From: Opitutaceae bacterium
Lineage (GTDB): Bacteria; Verrucomicrobiota; Verrucomicrobiia; Opitutales; Opitutaceae
DNA length: 64,000 nucleotides
Reading direction: 5' to 3'
Assembly: GCA_016794785.1 (NCBI GenBank)
Contig: JAEUHC010000006.1
Span: 62,001 to 126,000, forward strand
A program made the translations under genes and the position numbers. This document shows positions 56,758-64,000 of the stretch, in pieces (within the stretch, counting starts at the first letter, position 1; every line of letters starts with the position of its first letter). The notes under the pieces were generated by a model, which worked only from the letters and a program-made list of their open reading frames with translations, was not told where the DNA came from and made no database searches.

Positions 56758-59700
56758 TCAAAACGTGCCTTTCACTCCGAGGCCGACGGCAATCCCATAT
56801 TCCTTGGACACCGTGTATTTCGCATAGTCGGGCGTGGCGGAGCCGTATTGCAGCGTCCGTTCCGGCACATTGGAGAGATTGTTCACACTGCCCACGAGCG
56901 TGACCCGCCGCGAAATCTGATACGACAGGCTCAGGTCGAGCCGCGTGCTCGCCGGGAAATAGGCGAAGGCATCGGGCCCGGCGGCGGGCACGGCATTGCG
57001 CTTGTTTTCGCCGCGGTAGTTCCAACGCGCGCTGGCCACCATTCGTTTCCGGTGAAACGTAAGGCCCCAATTTGCCGAGCGCGGCGTGAAACTGGTGAAG
57101 TCCGCCAGAGGGCCGCCCGCGAGCCGGAGGTAGGTGCCATTGGCAAACACAGTGAAGTGCTGCCCCCAGCGGCCGAGCGCGCGGAGCGACTGGCGGAAGT
57201 CGAACTCGGCTCCGCTGATCCGCGCGTCGCCGGCGTTGAACTTGGTGTTCAGATTCCAATTGAGATACTGTGATCTCAACCCGAGCTCCTCGAGATCGGC
57301 CGCCGTGGCGACGCGCACGCCCGTGCCGAAGAAATCCTTGATTTCCTTCACGAACACGCCCCCGCTCACGATGCCGCCGCTCTGCGTGTAATATTCGGCC
57401 GAGAGATCGAAGTTGTCGGCCGTCCAAGGCTTCAACGCCGGGTTGCGCACGGTGAGCGTGCCGCGGATCAGGTCGGGATTGGCACTGATATCCTGCTCGG
57501 TGAGGTCGTTCTCGCTGATCACTGTGTTGGGGATAATGTCGCCGAAATTCGGCCGGGCATAGGTGCGGGCATAGGCTGCGCGCAAGAGCAGGTTTTCTTT
57601 CAGACTATATGTTAGGTGCAGGCTCGGATAGTAGCCGTCATAGGCTCGCTCCGCCTTGTAACCGCGCTCTTGGCGCGTAAGCCTCAATTCCTCGATCGAG
57701 CCCACCGCGCCGGCATCAGGCCGCCTGATGCGAGCACCCGCGGCAGTGCGGGCGAACGTGCCGTCGGCATTCCGCACGAATACGGCACCGGGATCGAAAA
57801 CCGGCCCCGCGCCGCGATCACGCGTCCGCTCGAAGCGCACGCCGGCCAGAACATTCAGGCGGTTGCGCAGCAGCTTGGCCTCGGATTGGAAATAACCGGC
57901 CGTGACCGTCTCCTCGATTCGCTCGGAAGCCGAGATGGTGTTGATCGCCTCCGTCACGGCCTGCGCTGGCGTCTGCACGAAGAGGGCGGGAGTGGCCGCG
58001 TAAGCGTTCCACGCGCGGTGCGCCGAATACCACGGAGCTCCGCGAAAGCCGAAGTGATCGTTCTGTCCGCGAAACGCCTGCGCCGCAAACGGCGCGACGG
58101 GATCGGGCGTGCCGGTGTTGCCGTCCGGTCCGGCATACGTCAGGGGCCGCGTTTCCGGCCTGCTGTCCACCGTGATCATTTTCTGAAATCCGCCGGCTTG
58201 CACCGCGGCGGGAAACGGGAAAAGCGAGAGCCGGCGCTTCACGTCGAAATTGCCACTGCGAACTTCCGAGCGGTTCACGTCTTTCACCAGCTGGGTCGCG
58301 GTGTTGAGCCGGTAATTGTTGAGATCGTAGAGATCGATCGGGCGTTCGCTGTTGTCGAAGACCTGAACGTTGCCCGGACTCATATCGTCGATCGAAGTGA
58401 GCGCCACGCGGATGGCCGGAGCGGCCGACAACGTGGCCGACATCGCCGAGAAGACGTTGGGCACACGCGAGCGCTCGGAATCTGCGCCGTTCACGCCGGC
58501 GTCGATTTTCCAGCGACCGTCGTCGTAGCGATAGGTCAGGTTGGCGCTGTCAATCGCCCGCTCGCGCACGACTGTCGCCGAGGTGAGCGTGACGGCACCG
58601 CGGCCGGTCGCGCCTTGCGTCGAGGTCGCGCCGAACGTCAGCGGCACGCCGCCCGCCACCGCCGGCGAGCCAGTGGTGCCGGCGTTGAAGACCCACGTGT
58701 TGGCGCCTTGATTGCTCGTGCTGCGGTTGCGCTGGAGCGAGAGCGAGAGCACGGAGTGCGGCGTGACGCGCCAGTCAGCCTTGAAGGTGAACGACGTGCG
58801 CGTGAGATTTTTCGGAGAATGCGCCAGCGTGAACTGCTGGAGAAACGGTCTGTCAAACGAAGCGCCCGTCTGCGTGCCACCGGAGTTGAACACCTTCGTT
58901 GCGATCGCCGTGTCGCTGTATTTGTCGCTGTGCAGCCCTGAAACGACGATACCAAAAGTCTTCCGGATGGGCAGCGTATAACTGAAATTTGCACCCGGAC
59001 GCGTTTTGTAGTCGCGGCTGTCGTCCACGGACTGCGGTGTCCTGCGCAGATGCAGGTGGTCGCCATTGCCGATGAGATTGATCCCATAATTGAATTGCGG
59101 CTTGCTCCGCTCGAAGGCGCTCTTGCTCACCATATTCACGGTCCCCGAGAGCGAGTCGGCCGGTGACGACGGCGTGGGCACCTTTGTGACTTCCAGCCGC
59201 GAGACGGCGTCGAGCGCCAGCATGACAATATCGGTGTTGCGCGAAGCCCCGTCGTTGGCTGTCGCGATCGGCGAGCCGTCGGTCAAGTAGGCCGTCCTGC
59301 TCCCGCCGGCGCCGCGAATCGAAACGCCCTGCACCTCGTTGCCATCCTCCTCAAGCGCGATGCCGGGGAGAAATTTGAGGAACTCACCCACGCTGCTGCC
59401 GAGCACGTCACCAAACGAGTCTGCGGCCATCACGTTCTTGAGGTTCGGCGCGAATCGCTGCTCGTTCAGCGCGAGCGCTTGATTGTCGGCTTCCTTTTCG
59501 GATGCGACCAAGAACGGGTCGAGCTTCATGACGTCACCACTCGCGCCGTAACGACCGGCGCTCGTAAGTTGGAAATCGCGAGCGAGCGCCTCGCCCGGCA
59601 TGAGTTGCACCGCGGCGGTCGCGGCGTCGAGTCCGGTGTAGAATACCTCGAGCACGATATTTCCGGAAGGCACGACGGGAAGCCGGTAGGTGCCGCTCTG

Positions 59701-60198
59701 ATCGGTGAACGCGACGAGGTCGGTGCCGCGCACGGCGACGCGGGCGTTGTTGAGGTATTGGCCGGTGGCGACGTTTTGCACGCGGCCGGAGACGCTGCCG
59801 GAACCCGTGGCGCGCGGAGCGGGAGCCGGCGGAGCCGATATAGCGTCACTACCGTTTGGGCCGGCGGTTTCTGGGCGGATGGCGAAGGCGCCGGTCGAAA
59901 CATCGTGCGTCACGGTGAGCCCTGTGCGGGCGACGAGCAGATCGAGGGCCGCGCGCGCGGTATGCTCGCCGGCGAGGACGTTAGTCCGCACGCCGCGGAC
60001 GGCCGCAGGGGAAAACACGATCTCGCGGTCGGCCTGTTCGGCGAAACGCGCTAGCGTCTGCGCAGCGTCGCCGGCCGGAATATCGAAATGACGCTTGATT
60101 TCGGTGGCGGCGAAAACCGTCACCACAACAGCGACGGACAGGAGGGCATAACGAACCAGTCGGGGGAAGTAGGATGAAGGCATGAATTTGGGGTTCAT
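56758..60198 (-). CDS. TonB-dependent transducer with N-terminal STN signalling domain
   Basis: The ~1146-residue receptor has a signal segment, a secretin/TonB N-terminal (STN) domain (~40-115: FDIPAGDAAQTLARFAEQAD, ALDLLVARTGLTV), a regulatory Ig domain (~135-215: GSVSGRVQNVATGQYLNNAR), a plug (NEQRFAPNLKNVM, VGEFLKFLPGIALEE) and a large barrel ending YGIAVGLGVKGTF. STN receptors pass ligand binding to an anti-sigma factor; FecR- and FecI-like genes lie directly upstream. Starts at 60198 or 60183 are both possible. It heads the pair with the FAD oxidoreductase. Confidence 0.93.
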   Translation of the reverse strand: MNPKFMPSSYFPRLVRYALLSVAVVVTVFAATEIKRHFDIPAGDAAQTLARFAEQADREIVFSPAAVRGVRTNVLAGEHTARAALDLLVARTGLTVTHDVSTGAFAIRPETAGPNGSDAISAPPAPAPRATGSGSVSGRVQNVATGQYLNNARVAVRGTDLVAFTDQSGTYRLPVVPSGNIVLEVFYTGLDAATAAVQLMPGEALARDFQLTSAGRYGASGDVMKLDPFLVASEKEADNQALALNEQRFAPNLKNVMAADSFGDVLGSSVGEFLKFLPGIALEEDGNEVQGVSIRGAGGSRTAYLTDGSPIATANDGASRNTDIVMLALDAVSRLEVTKVPTPSSPADSLSGTVNMVSKSAFERSKPQFNYGINLIGNGDHLHLRRTPQSVDDSRDYKTRPGANFSYTLPIRKTFGIVVSGLHSDKYSDTAIATKVFNSGGTQTGASFDRPFLQQFTLAHSPKNLTRTSFTFKADWRVTPHSVLSLSLQRNRSTSNQGANTWVFNAGTTGSPAVAGGVPLTFGATSTQGATGRGAVTLTSATVVRERAIDSANLTYRYDDGRWKIDAGVNGADSERSRVPNVFSAMSATLSAAPAIRVALTSIDDMSPGNVQVFDNSERPIDLYDLNNYRLNTATQLVKDVNRSEVRSGNFDVKRRLSLFPFPAAVQAGGFQKMITVDSRPETRPLTYAGPDGNTGTPDPVAPFAAQAFRGQNDHFGFRGAPWYSAHRAWNAYAATPALFVQTPAQAVTEAINTISASERIEETVTAGYFQSEAKLLRNRLNVLAGVRFERTRDRGAGPVFDPGAVFVRNADGTFARTAAGARIRRPDAGAVGSIEELRLTRQERGYKAERAYDGYYPSLHLTYSLKENLLLRAAYARTYARPNFGDIIPNTVISENDLTEQDISANPDLIRGTLTVRNPALKPWTADNFDLSAEYYTQSGGIVSGGVFVKEIKDFFGTGVRVATAADLEELGLRSQYLNWNLNTKFNAGDARISGAEFDFRQSLRALGRWGQHFTVFANGTYLRLAGGPLADFTSFTPRSANWGLTFHRKRMVASARWNYRGENKRNAVPAAGPDAFAYFPASTRLDLSLSYQISRRVTLVGSVNNLSNVPERTLQYGSATPDYAKYTVSKEYGIAVGLGVKGTF

Positions 60199-60292
60199 TC
60201 GGCAAGACACGCGGCGGTGGCGTTTCCATTAGCCGACAATGAACTATTTTCCCGAGCCCCTGATCCTGCGCTGAGGCTCCCGTCGCCCTACC

Positions 60293-61348
60293 CTAGCGGG
60301 ACAGCCTCAGGAGGACTTCGTCTTCGTTTCCCGGCTGAACCTTCACCCCGAAATCGGAAGCGAGCAGGCGCAGGAAGCCCTCGACGTTGTCGGAGCGAAA
60401 GCGCGCGGTGAGTCGCAGTCCTTGCAGCGCGGGTTCGCCGCCGAGGCGAAGCGTGATCGGGTTGTGCCGGTTAAACTCCTTGAGGATCGCCGCCAGCGGC
60501 TCGTCGCTGAACGAAAGCATGCGCGGCTGCCAAGCCAGCCGACGCGACAGATCATCGGGGGAAAGCGTGCTCACAGCCGGCCCACTGTCGCCGACGGTGA
60601 GCGGAACGACCGCGCGCTGGCCAGCATCGACGGTGGGCGGCAGCGTGTCGGGCGAGGCTTGGTCGCCCACGACGGCCACGCGGCCTTCCGTCACGATGAC
60701 TTCGACCGCGCTCTCGCCGAGGCGGACGTTGAACGCTGTGCCAACGGCGCGCACGGACACACCCGAGGAGACGACGACGAAGGGCCGAGTAGCATTCTTG
60801 GCCACATCGAAGGCGGCTTCGCCGCGTTCCAGTCGCACCCGACGTTCACCTGGCAGGAACTCCACGGTGACGACGGCCCCGCGATTGAGCCGCACGGTCG
60901 AGCCATCCGCCAGCACGCGCTCCTCGATGGGATTCACGAGGGCGAGGGCGGCGGAGACATTGGGCGGAATCTCGCGCGAGGCGGGCGGACCCGGCCGGAA
61001 AGACCAGATGGCGAACGCCACGGCCGCCGCCGCGGCGAGGGGCGCAGCGACCCAGGCAAAGCGCCACCGGGCGGGGCGTCGAGCGTGCGGGGCGGCGGGA
61101 GCCAGCAAATCCGGATCGGGCAGCGTTTGGACGGAGGATTGCAAGCCGGCGAGCCGGTCAAACGCCTCCCACGCGCGGCGCTGCCGGGACATTGCGACCG
61201 AATGGCGAGGATCGGTGGCCAGCCAGTGCAGAAAGGCGTCCTGTTCCTCGGGCGACAGGCCACGGTCCTGCCGCATCACCCATTCGGCGGCGGTGGCGGC
61301 GAGGGCTGTGCCCGGCGACGAAGCGGCGGAATCGGGCGACGGGTTCAT
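60293..61348 (-). CDS. FecR-family anti-sigma factor / sensor
   Basis: The 351-residue protein has an N-terminal cytoplasmic DUF4880 region (~18-60, AEWVMRQDRGLSPEEQDAF), one membrane helix (~98-116), a periplasmic FecR domain (~145-245, VLADGSTVRLNRGAVVTVEF) and a C-terminal STN-like DUF4974 segment (~275-345). It holds the sigma factor until the STN receptor signals. The ATG overlaps the sigma gene stop (ATGA). The 94-base gap to the receptor has no gene. Confidence 0.93.
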   Translation of the reverse strand: MNPSPDSAASSPGTALAATAAEWVMRQDRGLSPEEQDAFLHWLATDPRHSVAMSRQRRAWEAFDRLAGLQSSVQTLPDPDLLAPAAPHARRPARWRFAWVAAPLAAAAAVAFAIWSFRPGPPASREIPPNVSAALALVNPIEERVLADGSTVRLNRGAVVTVEFLPGERRVRLERGEAAFDVAKNATRPFVVVSSGVSVRAVGTAFNVRLGESAVEVIVTEGRVAVVGDQASPDTLPPTVDAGQRAVVPLTVGDSGPAVSTLSPDDLSRRLAWQPRMLSFSDEPLAAILKEFNRHNPITLRLGGEPALQGLRLTARFRSDNVEGFLRLLASDFGVKVQPGNEDEVLLRLSR

Positions 61349-61884
61349 GGCCGGCGGGAGGGCGCGTCGCCATGGCGCTGGAAATATTCGGCGCACTTGC
61401 GAATGCCGATGGCACCTTGGACCTCGACGGTGTTTTCGGAGATGCCGAGCCGGACGGCGATTTCCTTTTGGGCGAGACCGTAGATTTTCCGCAGGGTGAA
61501 AACCTGGCGGCAGCGTTCCGGCAGGGATTGGATGGCGGCAATGAGCAATTGGATGTCCTCAGCGTGGGCGACCGATTCCGGCACGCCGACGCCACCATCC
61601 AAGACACTCGAGACATCCGTTTCCGTTAACGATTCCGGGTGGGTGTAGCCGCGGTGGCGCAGCGCATTGAGCGCCAGATTGCGGGCGGTGTGAAAAAGAA
61701 ACGCGCGTGGGCAGACGACCGTGCCCTCGGCGTGGGCGCGCAGAAGACGCGCGTGAGCCTCCTGCACGAGGTCTTCGAGGTCGGGCAGCTTCGGAAATTT
61801 CCCGTGCAGCCACGCCCGCAGCACAGCCTCGTGCGGCTGCACGTGCTCGGCGAACCATCGGGCTTGGTCGGTGTGGGGTGGCAT
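61345..61884 (-). CDS. ECF sigma factor (FecI-like)
   Basis: The protein (~179 residues from ATG 61884; an upstream TTG adds 14) has sigma region 2 (FPKLPDLEDLVQEAHARLL, FLFHTARNLALNALR) and region 4 (LPERCRQVFTLRKIYGLAQK, EIAVRLGISENTVEV). It should direct polymerase to the downstream receptor/oxidoreductase genes when released by the FecR protein. Together they form a cell-surface signalling module. Confidence 0.93.
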   Translation of the reverse strand: MPPHTDQARWFAEHVQPHEAVLRAWLHGKFPKLPDLEDLVQEAHARLLRAHAEGTVVCPRAFLFHTARNLALNALRHRGYTHPESLTETDVSSVLDGGVGVPESVAHAEDIQLLIAAIQSLPERCRQVFTLRKIYGLAQKEIAVRLGISENTVEVQGAIGIRKCAEYFQRHGDAPSRRP

Positions 61885-61950
61885 TGCGACGCGGCGGATG
61901 GCAGGAGAAAGGAACAGAGAATTCAAGCCTGACTAGTGGTCACCGCTAGC

Positions 61951-62145
61951 TTAGAGCGCTTCCGTCGTCTGCAGCGCGCGGTCGTAAACGCGGAAATCGC
62001 ACAGCGCGCCCTGCAGTCGCGGCGCGAGGCGCAGGTGCTCGCCGAAGTGCGCCGCCAACTGCCTGCTCGCGCTCGCGGCGTCATGGGCCACTTGCATCGA
62101 GGTCAGCGCGGAGCACTCGGGCCCCGTCAGCGCCACGATGAACAC
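61951..62145 (-). pseudogene. C-terminal fragment of a LamG/concanavalin-like domain
   Basis: The stretch RLQGALCDFRVYDRALQTTE matches the last beta-strands of LamG domains (L-x-G-x-I-D-D-x-R-I-Y-x-R-A-L-x-x-x-E). The rest of the gene is absent. It lies next to the backbone boundary and is likely a leftover of a secreted glycan-active protein. Confidence 0.55.
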
Positions 62146-62156
62146 GATGGGGGCAG

Positions 62157-62315
62157 GTCGGCGGCATGCGGTCGCCCATCGTGCTGGCGTGGCTGGTCGA
62201 GCGCTCCGGCGCGGCAGGCAAATGGCTGTTGCCGCTGCAAATCATCGGCGTGCTCTACTTGCTCGCGGCGTTGTGCTGGCTCGTCATCAACCCGCGTCGA
62301 AAGCTGTCCGGATGA
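62157..62315 (+). pseudogene. C-terminal fragment of an MFS transporter
   Basis: About 52 codons up to the TGA at 62313 read PIVLAWLVERSGAAGKWLLP, then LQIIGVLYLLAALCWLVINP and a basic tail. This fits the last two helices of an ACS-type MFS protein. Upstream helices are missing. With the LamG fragment it shows rearrangement at the cargo/backbone junction. Confidence 0.6.
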
Positions 62316-62353
62316 AATGCCCGGCCGCCGTGTGGCATTTCTCCCGGATTCGA

Positions 62354-63271
62354 TCAGATTCTTCGAATATCCAACCCTCTTGCGCCTTGAGCCGTCGGCA
62401 CCAGCTCGCCGTTGGCCTCTCCCGAGGTGAACAACGCTCGCACCACAGCATCTTGCAGATGGCGTTCCACCGTTTGGCGCATGGGCCGGGCGCCGAGTTG
62501 AGGGTGAAAGCCCTCGCGGGCTAGAAACTCAAGCGCCGCAGCGGATACCCGCAGGTCGAAGCCCCCGCCGCGCAGTCGGGCGAGCTCCCGTTGCACTTCC
62601 AAGGCGCAGATTTCGCGCTGCACCGCCGGCGATAACCGCGCGAAGACCAACCTCTCGGCAATGCGTCCGATCAATTCTGGCCGCAGCTCCCGCTCAACGC
62701 AGCGCAGCACAGCTCGCTCGACGCCGGAGAGATTGGAGCGCTCCATGCGTATGGCATCCGCCGCGCCGATGTTGGACGTGAATCCGACGAAAAAGCGGCC
62801 GAAGCGCAGTGTCCGGCCGGTCGCAACAGTCGCGCGGCCGTGCCACAGAATTTGCAGGAAGACGTCCAGAACCAAGGGATGTGCTTTCTCGATCTCGTCG
62901 AAAATCACACTGCCTTCGGCGACCCCTGCCAATGCGTTGCCCAAAAGCCCGGGATCGTCGCGGTGCTCGCCGAGCAGCTTGTCGATGGCGGAGTCTCCCT
63001 GATACTCCGACATGTCGAACGAAACGAGATGGCCCGGACCGAACACATAGTCGGTGGCGCACGCAAACGTCTCGGTCTTGCCCGTTCCGGTCGGACCCAC
63101 CAACAGAAACGAGCCACGGGGACGGTCCGGAGACGTGACGCCTAGAGCGCCGCGCGCAAACGCCGCGGCAATCCGGGGCAGCACATGATCCTGCCCGCGG
63201 ATGTGGCGGCGCAGATGCGCCTCCAATCCGCGCAGGTGAGCGACAGGATCGATTGCGATTGCGTCGCTCAT
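62354..63271 (-). CDS. ClpA/ClpB D2-like single AAA+ ATPase of the transfer backbone
   Basis: The 305-residue protein matches only the second AAA+ ring of Clp/Hsp100 proteins: GPTGTGKT (59-66), FDMSEYQGDSAIDKLLG (pore-loop region), SVIFDEIEKAHP (Walker B, 121-132), and GARPMRQTVERHLQD (sensor 2). There is no N-domain or D1 ring, and no ClpP-binding loop that I can see. The ATG overlaps the stop of the RHH-like gene. A chaperone-like remodeller of relaxase, replication or DNA-bound complexes is inferred from context. Confidence 0.85.
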   Translation of the reverse strand: MSDAIAIDPVAHLRGLEAHLRRHIRGQDHVLPRIAAAFARGALGVTSPDRPRGSFLLVGPTGTGKTETFACATDYVFGPGHLVSFDMSEYQGDSAIDKLLGEHRDDPGLLGNALAGVAEGSVIFDEIEKAHPLVLDVFLQILWHGRATVATGRTLRFGRFFVGFTSNIGAADAIRMERSNLSGVERAVLRCVERELRPELIGRIAERLVFARLSPAVQREICALEVQRELARLRGGGFDLRVSAAALEFLAREGFHPQLGARPMRQTVERHLQDAVVRALFTSGEANGELVPTAQGARGLDIRRI

Positions 63272-63735
63272 CGGATCTTCGCTCTCCCGGCTTTTGATCG
63301 TCCGTCGGGGAATTCCTCCAGGTAACTTTCCACCAGCGGGGCCAGCGCCTCGATCGGCGGAAGTCGGCGCAGCACGGCGCGCAGAATGTAGCTTTCGTTT
63401 GCGCGGATGCCTTTCGTCGCGAGTTGGGCGACGACCCGATCCAACTTGGTCAGATCGGCCTCCGGTATGACGATCGTGACGCGCTCGGCAATATAGTCGT
63501 TCTCGCGCGGGCCGGCCTTGAGCGAGTCGTCTCGATGCTGGACGACTGCGAAGGCAAACAGATCCAGCTCCGACGAGACGTGGAGGAGGCAACGCACCAA
63601 CTTGGTCCGGTCCGATTGAACTTTCCGCTGCTCCAGGAGCGCGAGCGCATCGTTCATCACCTTCAGATCGGCGGGATAGAACGAGAAACTCGTGCGTGAC
63701 TCGCCTTGGCTGCGACGGGCCGGGGAAGACTTCAT
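63268..63735 (-). CDS. DNA-binding protein with two ribbon-helix-helix-like segments
   Basis: The 155-residue protein (from ATG 63735) has two similar units. TSFSFYPADLKVMNDALALL with LVRCLLHVSSEL (~18-60) and RVTIVIPEADLTKLDRVVAQ with NESYILRAVLRRL (~84-128) each fit a beta-strand, helix, turn, helix RHH layout. F-plasmid TraY is a known tandem-RHH regulator of transfer genes and oriT. The inverted TTGCATACG...CGTATGCAA pair lies 16-55 bases upstream of the ATG, so autoregulation is likely. It is coupled to the Clp-like ATPase gene. Confidence 0.65.
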   Translation of the reverse strand: MKSSPARRSQGESRTSFSFYPADLKVMNDALALLEQRKVQSDRTKLVRCLLHVSSELDLFAFAVVQHRDDSLKAGPRENDYIAERVTIVIPEADLTKLDRVVAQLATKGIRANESYILRAVLRRLPPIEALAPLVESYLEEFPDGRSKAGRAKIR

Positions 63736-63750
63736 GGTGCAAAGATGTAT

Positions 63751-63790
63751 TTGCATACGTTTTCTTGACAAGGCCGTTTTTCGTATGCAA
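63751..63790. promoter_or_regulatory. Inverted GCATACG pair between divergent genes
   Basis: TTGCATACG (63751-63759) and its inverse CGTATGCAA (63782-63790) flank a 22-base spacer. The spacer holds TTGACA on the plus strand (63765-63770) and TTGTCA on the minus strand, so both divergent promoters fall inside the pair. The motif recurs at the relaxase and HTH/ParA promoters. Confidence 0.6.
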
Positions 63791-63884
63791 TTGTAAGCCC
63801 AATGAAACGCACCGTCCTCGAAGCCCCTCTCGCGCACTTCCGGCTCAAAGCTCGCTGACCGGTCGACGTTCCCGCACCAATCGT

Positions 63885-64000
63885 ATGCTCATCCGCTTCA
63901 CATTCCCGCCCGTCGTTTGGCCCGCGCCGGTGCTGGCGCAGCTCCAAGCCCTGAAGGATGGCTTCGGCACCGCGCTCGCGCTCGTTTTCATGGTGGGCTT
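63885..64000 (+). CDS. Partial gene for a possible membrane protein, divergent from the RHH/Clp operon
   Basis: The ATG at 63885 opens a frame to the window end: a short N terminus with QLQALKDGFGTALALVF starting what looks like a membrane segment. It is transcribed away from the GCATACG pair. Its place suggests another transfer gene, but too little is visible to name it. A tiny frame at 63802-63858 upstream may be a leader or chance. Confidence 0.4.
   Translation, partial: MLIRFTFPPVVWPAPVLAQLQALKDGFGTALALVFMVG

Noticed and set aside
62394-63802. Longer frame for the Clp-like protein from 63802
   Set aside because: The upstream part overlaps the RHH-like gene out of frame and is Arg/Pro-rich; ATG 63271 is coupled by ATGA.
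1-64000. CRISPR array, tRNA or rRNA genes
   Set aside because: No regularly spaced repeats or RNA gene signatures were seen while reading; this is not a covariance-model search.

Overview
The window looks like a high-GC Verrucomicrobiota genome, most likely Opitutaceae. Grounds: a PVC-type heme-binding CxxCH dehydrogenase, several TonB-dependent receptors (TBDTs) with the N-E-Q-R-F-A-P-N plug signature I associate with Opitutaceae, many Cys-type sulfatases, and LacI/FecIR control of glycan use. This assignment is by protein style only; there is no rRNA gene.

Left backbone (1-16.5 kb): a conjugative-element module. It holds the end of a large serine recombinase, a very large N6-methylase/SNF2-helicase gene, a MobF relaxase, a possible oriT, and a rightward set (HTH protein, ParA-like ATPase, coiled-coil membrane protein, type IV coupling protein) whose genes overlap by a few bases. 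The methylase/helicase gene is split by a 3.5-kb recombinase-in-trio (RIT) type element. That element has perfect 65-bp inverted ends and two genes, the first being a head-to-tail fusion of two complete tyrosine recombinases.

Cargo (about 16.9-61.9 kb): a carbohydrate-utilisation island. A LacI regulator (29.1-30.2 kb) sits between a leftward set (TBDT, 3-hydroxyisobutyrate-dehydrogenase-like enzyme, MFS, sulfatase, giant cytochrome/PmoA-like protein, then a racemase-like gene and an AraC regulator) and a rightward run of 14 genes (two TBDTs, two BNR-repeat proteins, a GH141-like beta-helix enzyme, three sulfatases, a cytochrome-like remnant, RraA-like and DapA-like enzymes, ribulokinase, FucI-like isomerase, MFS). 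GTTCA-NN-TGAAC dyads lie upstream of the left receptor and between lacI and the right operon. The content fits import, desulfation and breakdown of a sulfated glycan containing fucose- or arabinose-like sugars; the substrate itself is inference. Further right are a decayed TBDT/FAD-oxidoreductase pair, an IS5-like remnant, and an intact FAD-oxidoreductase/TBDT/FecR/ECF-sigma cell-surface signalling module.

Right backbone (62.3-64 kb): a Clp-like single AAA+ ATPase and a protein with two ribbon-helix-helix-like segments, followed by a divergent partial gene. The heptamer GCATACG recurs, partly as dyads, upstream of the relaxase, of the HTH/ParA operon and of the RHH/Clp operon. This ties the two flanks together and suggests one conjugative element carrying the catabolic island.
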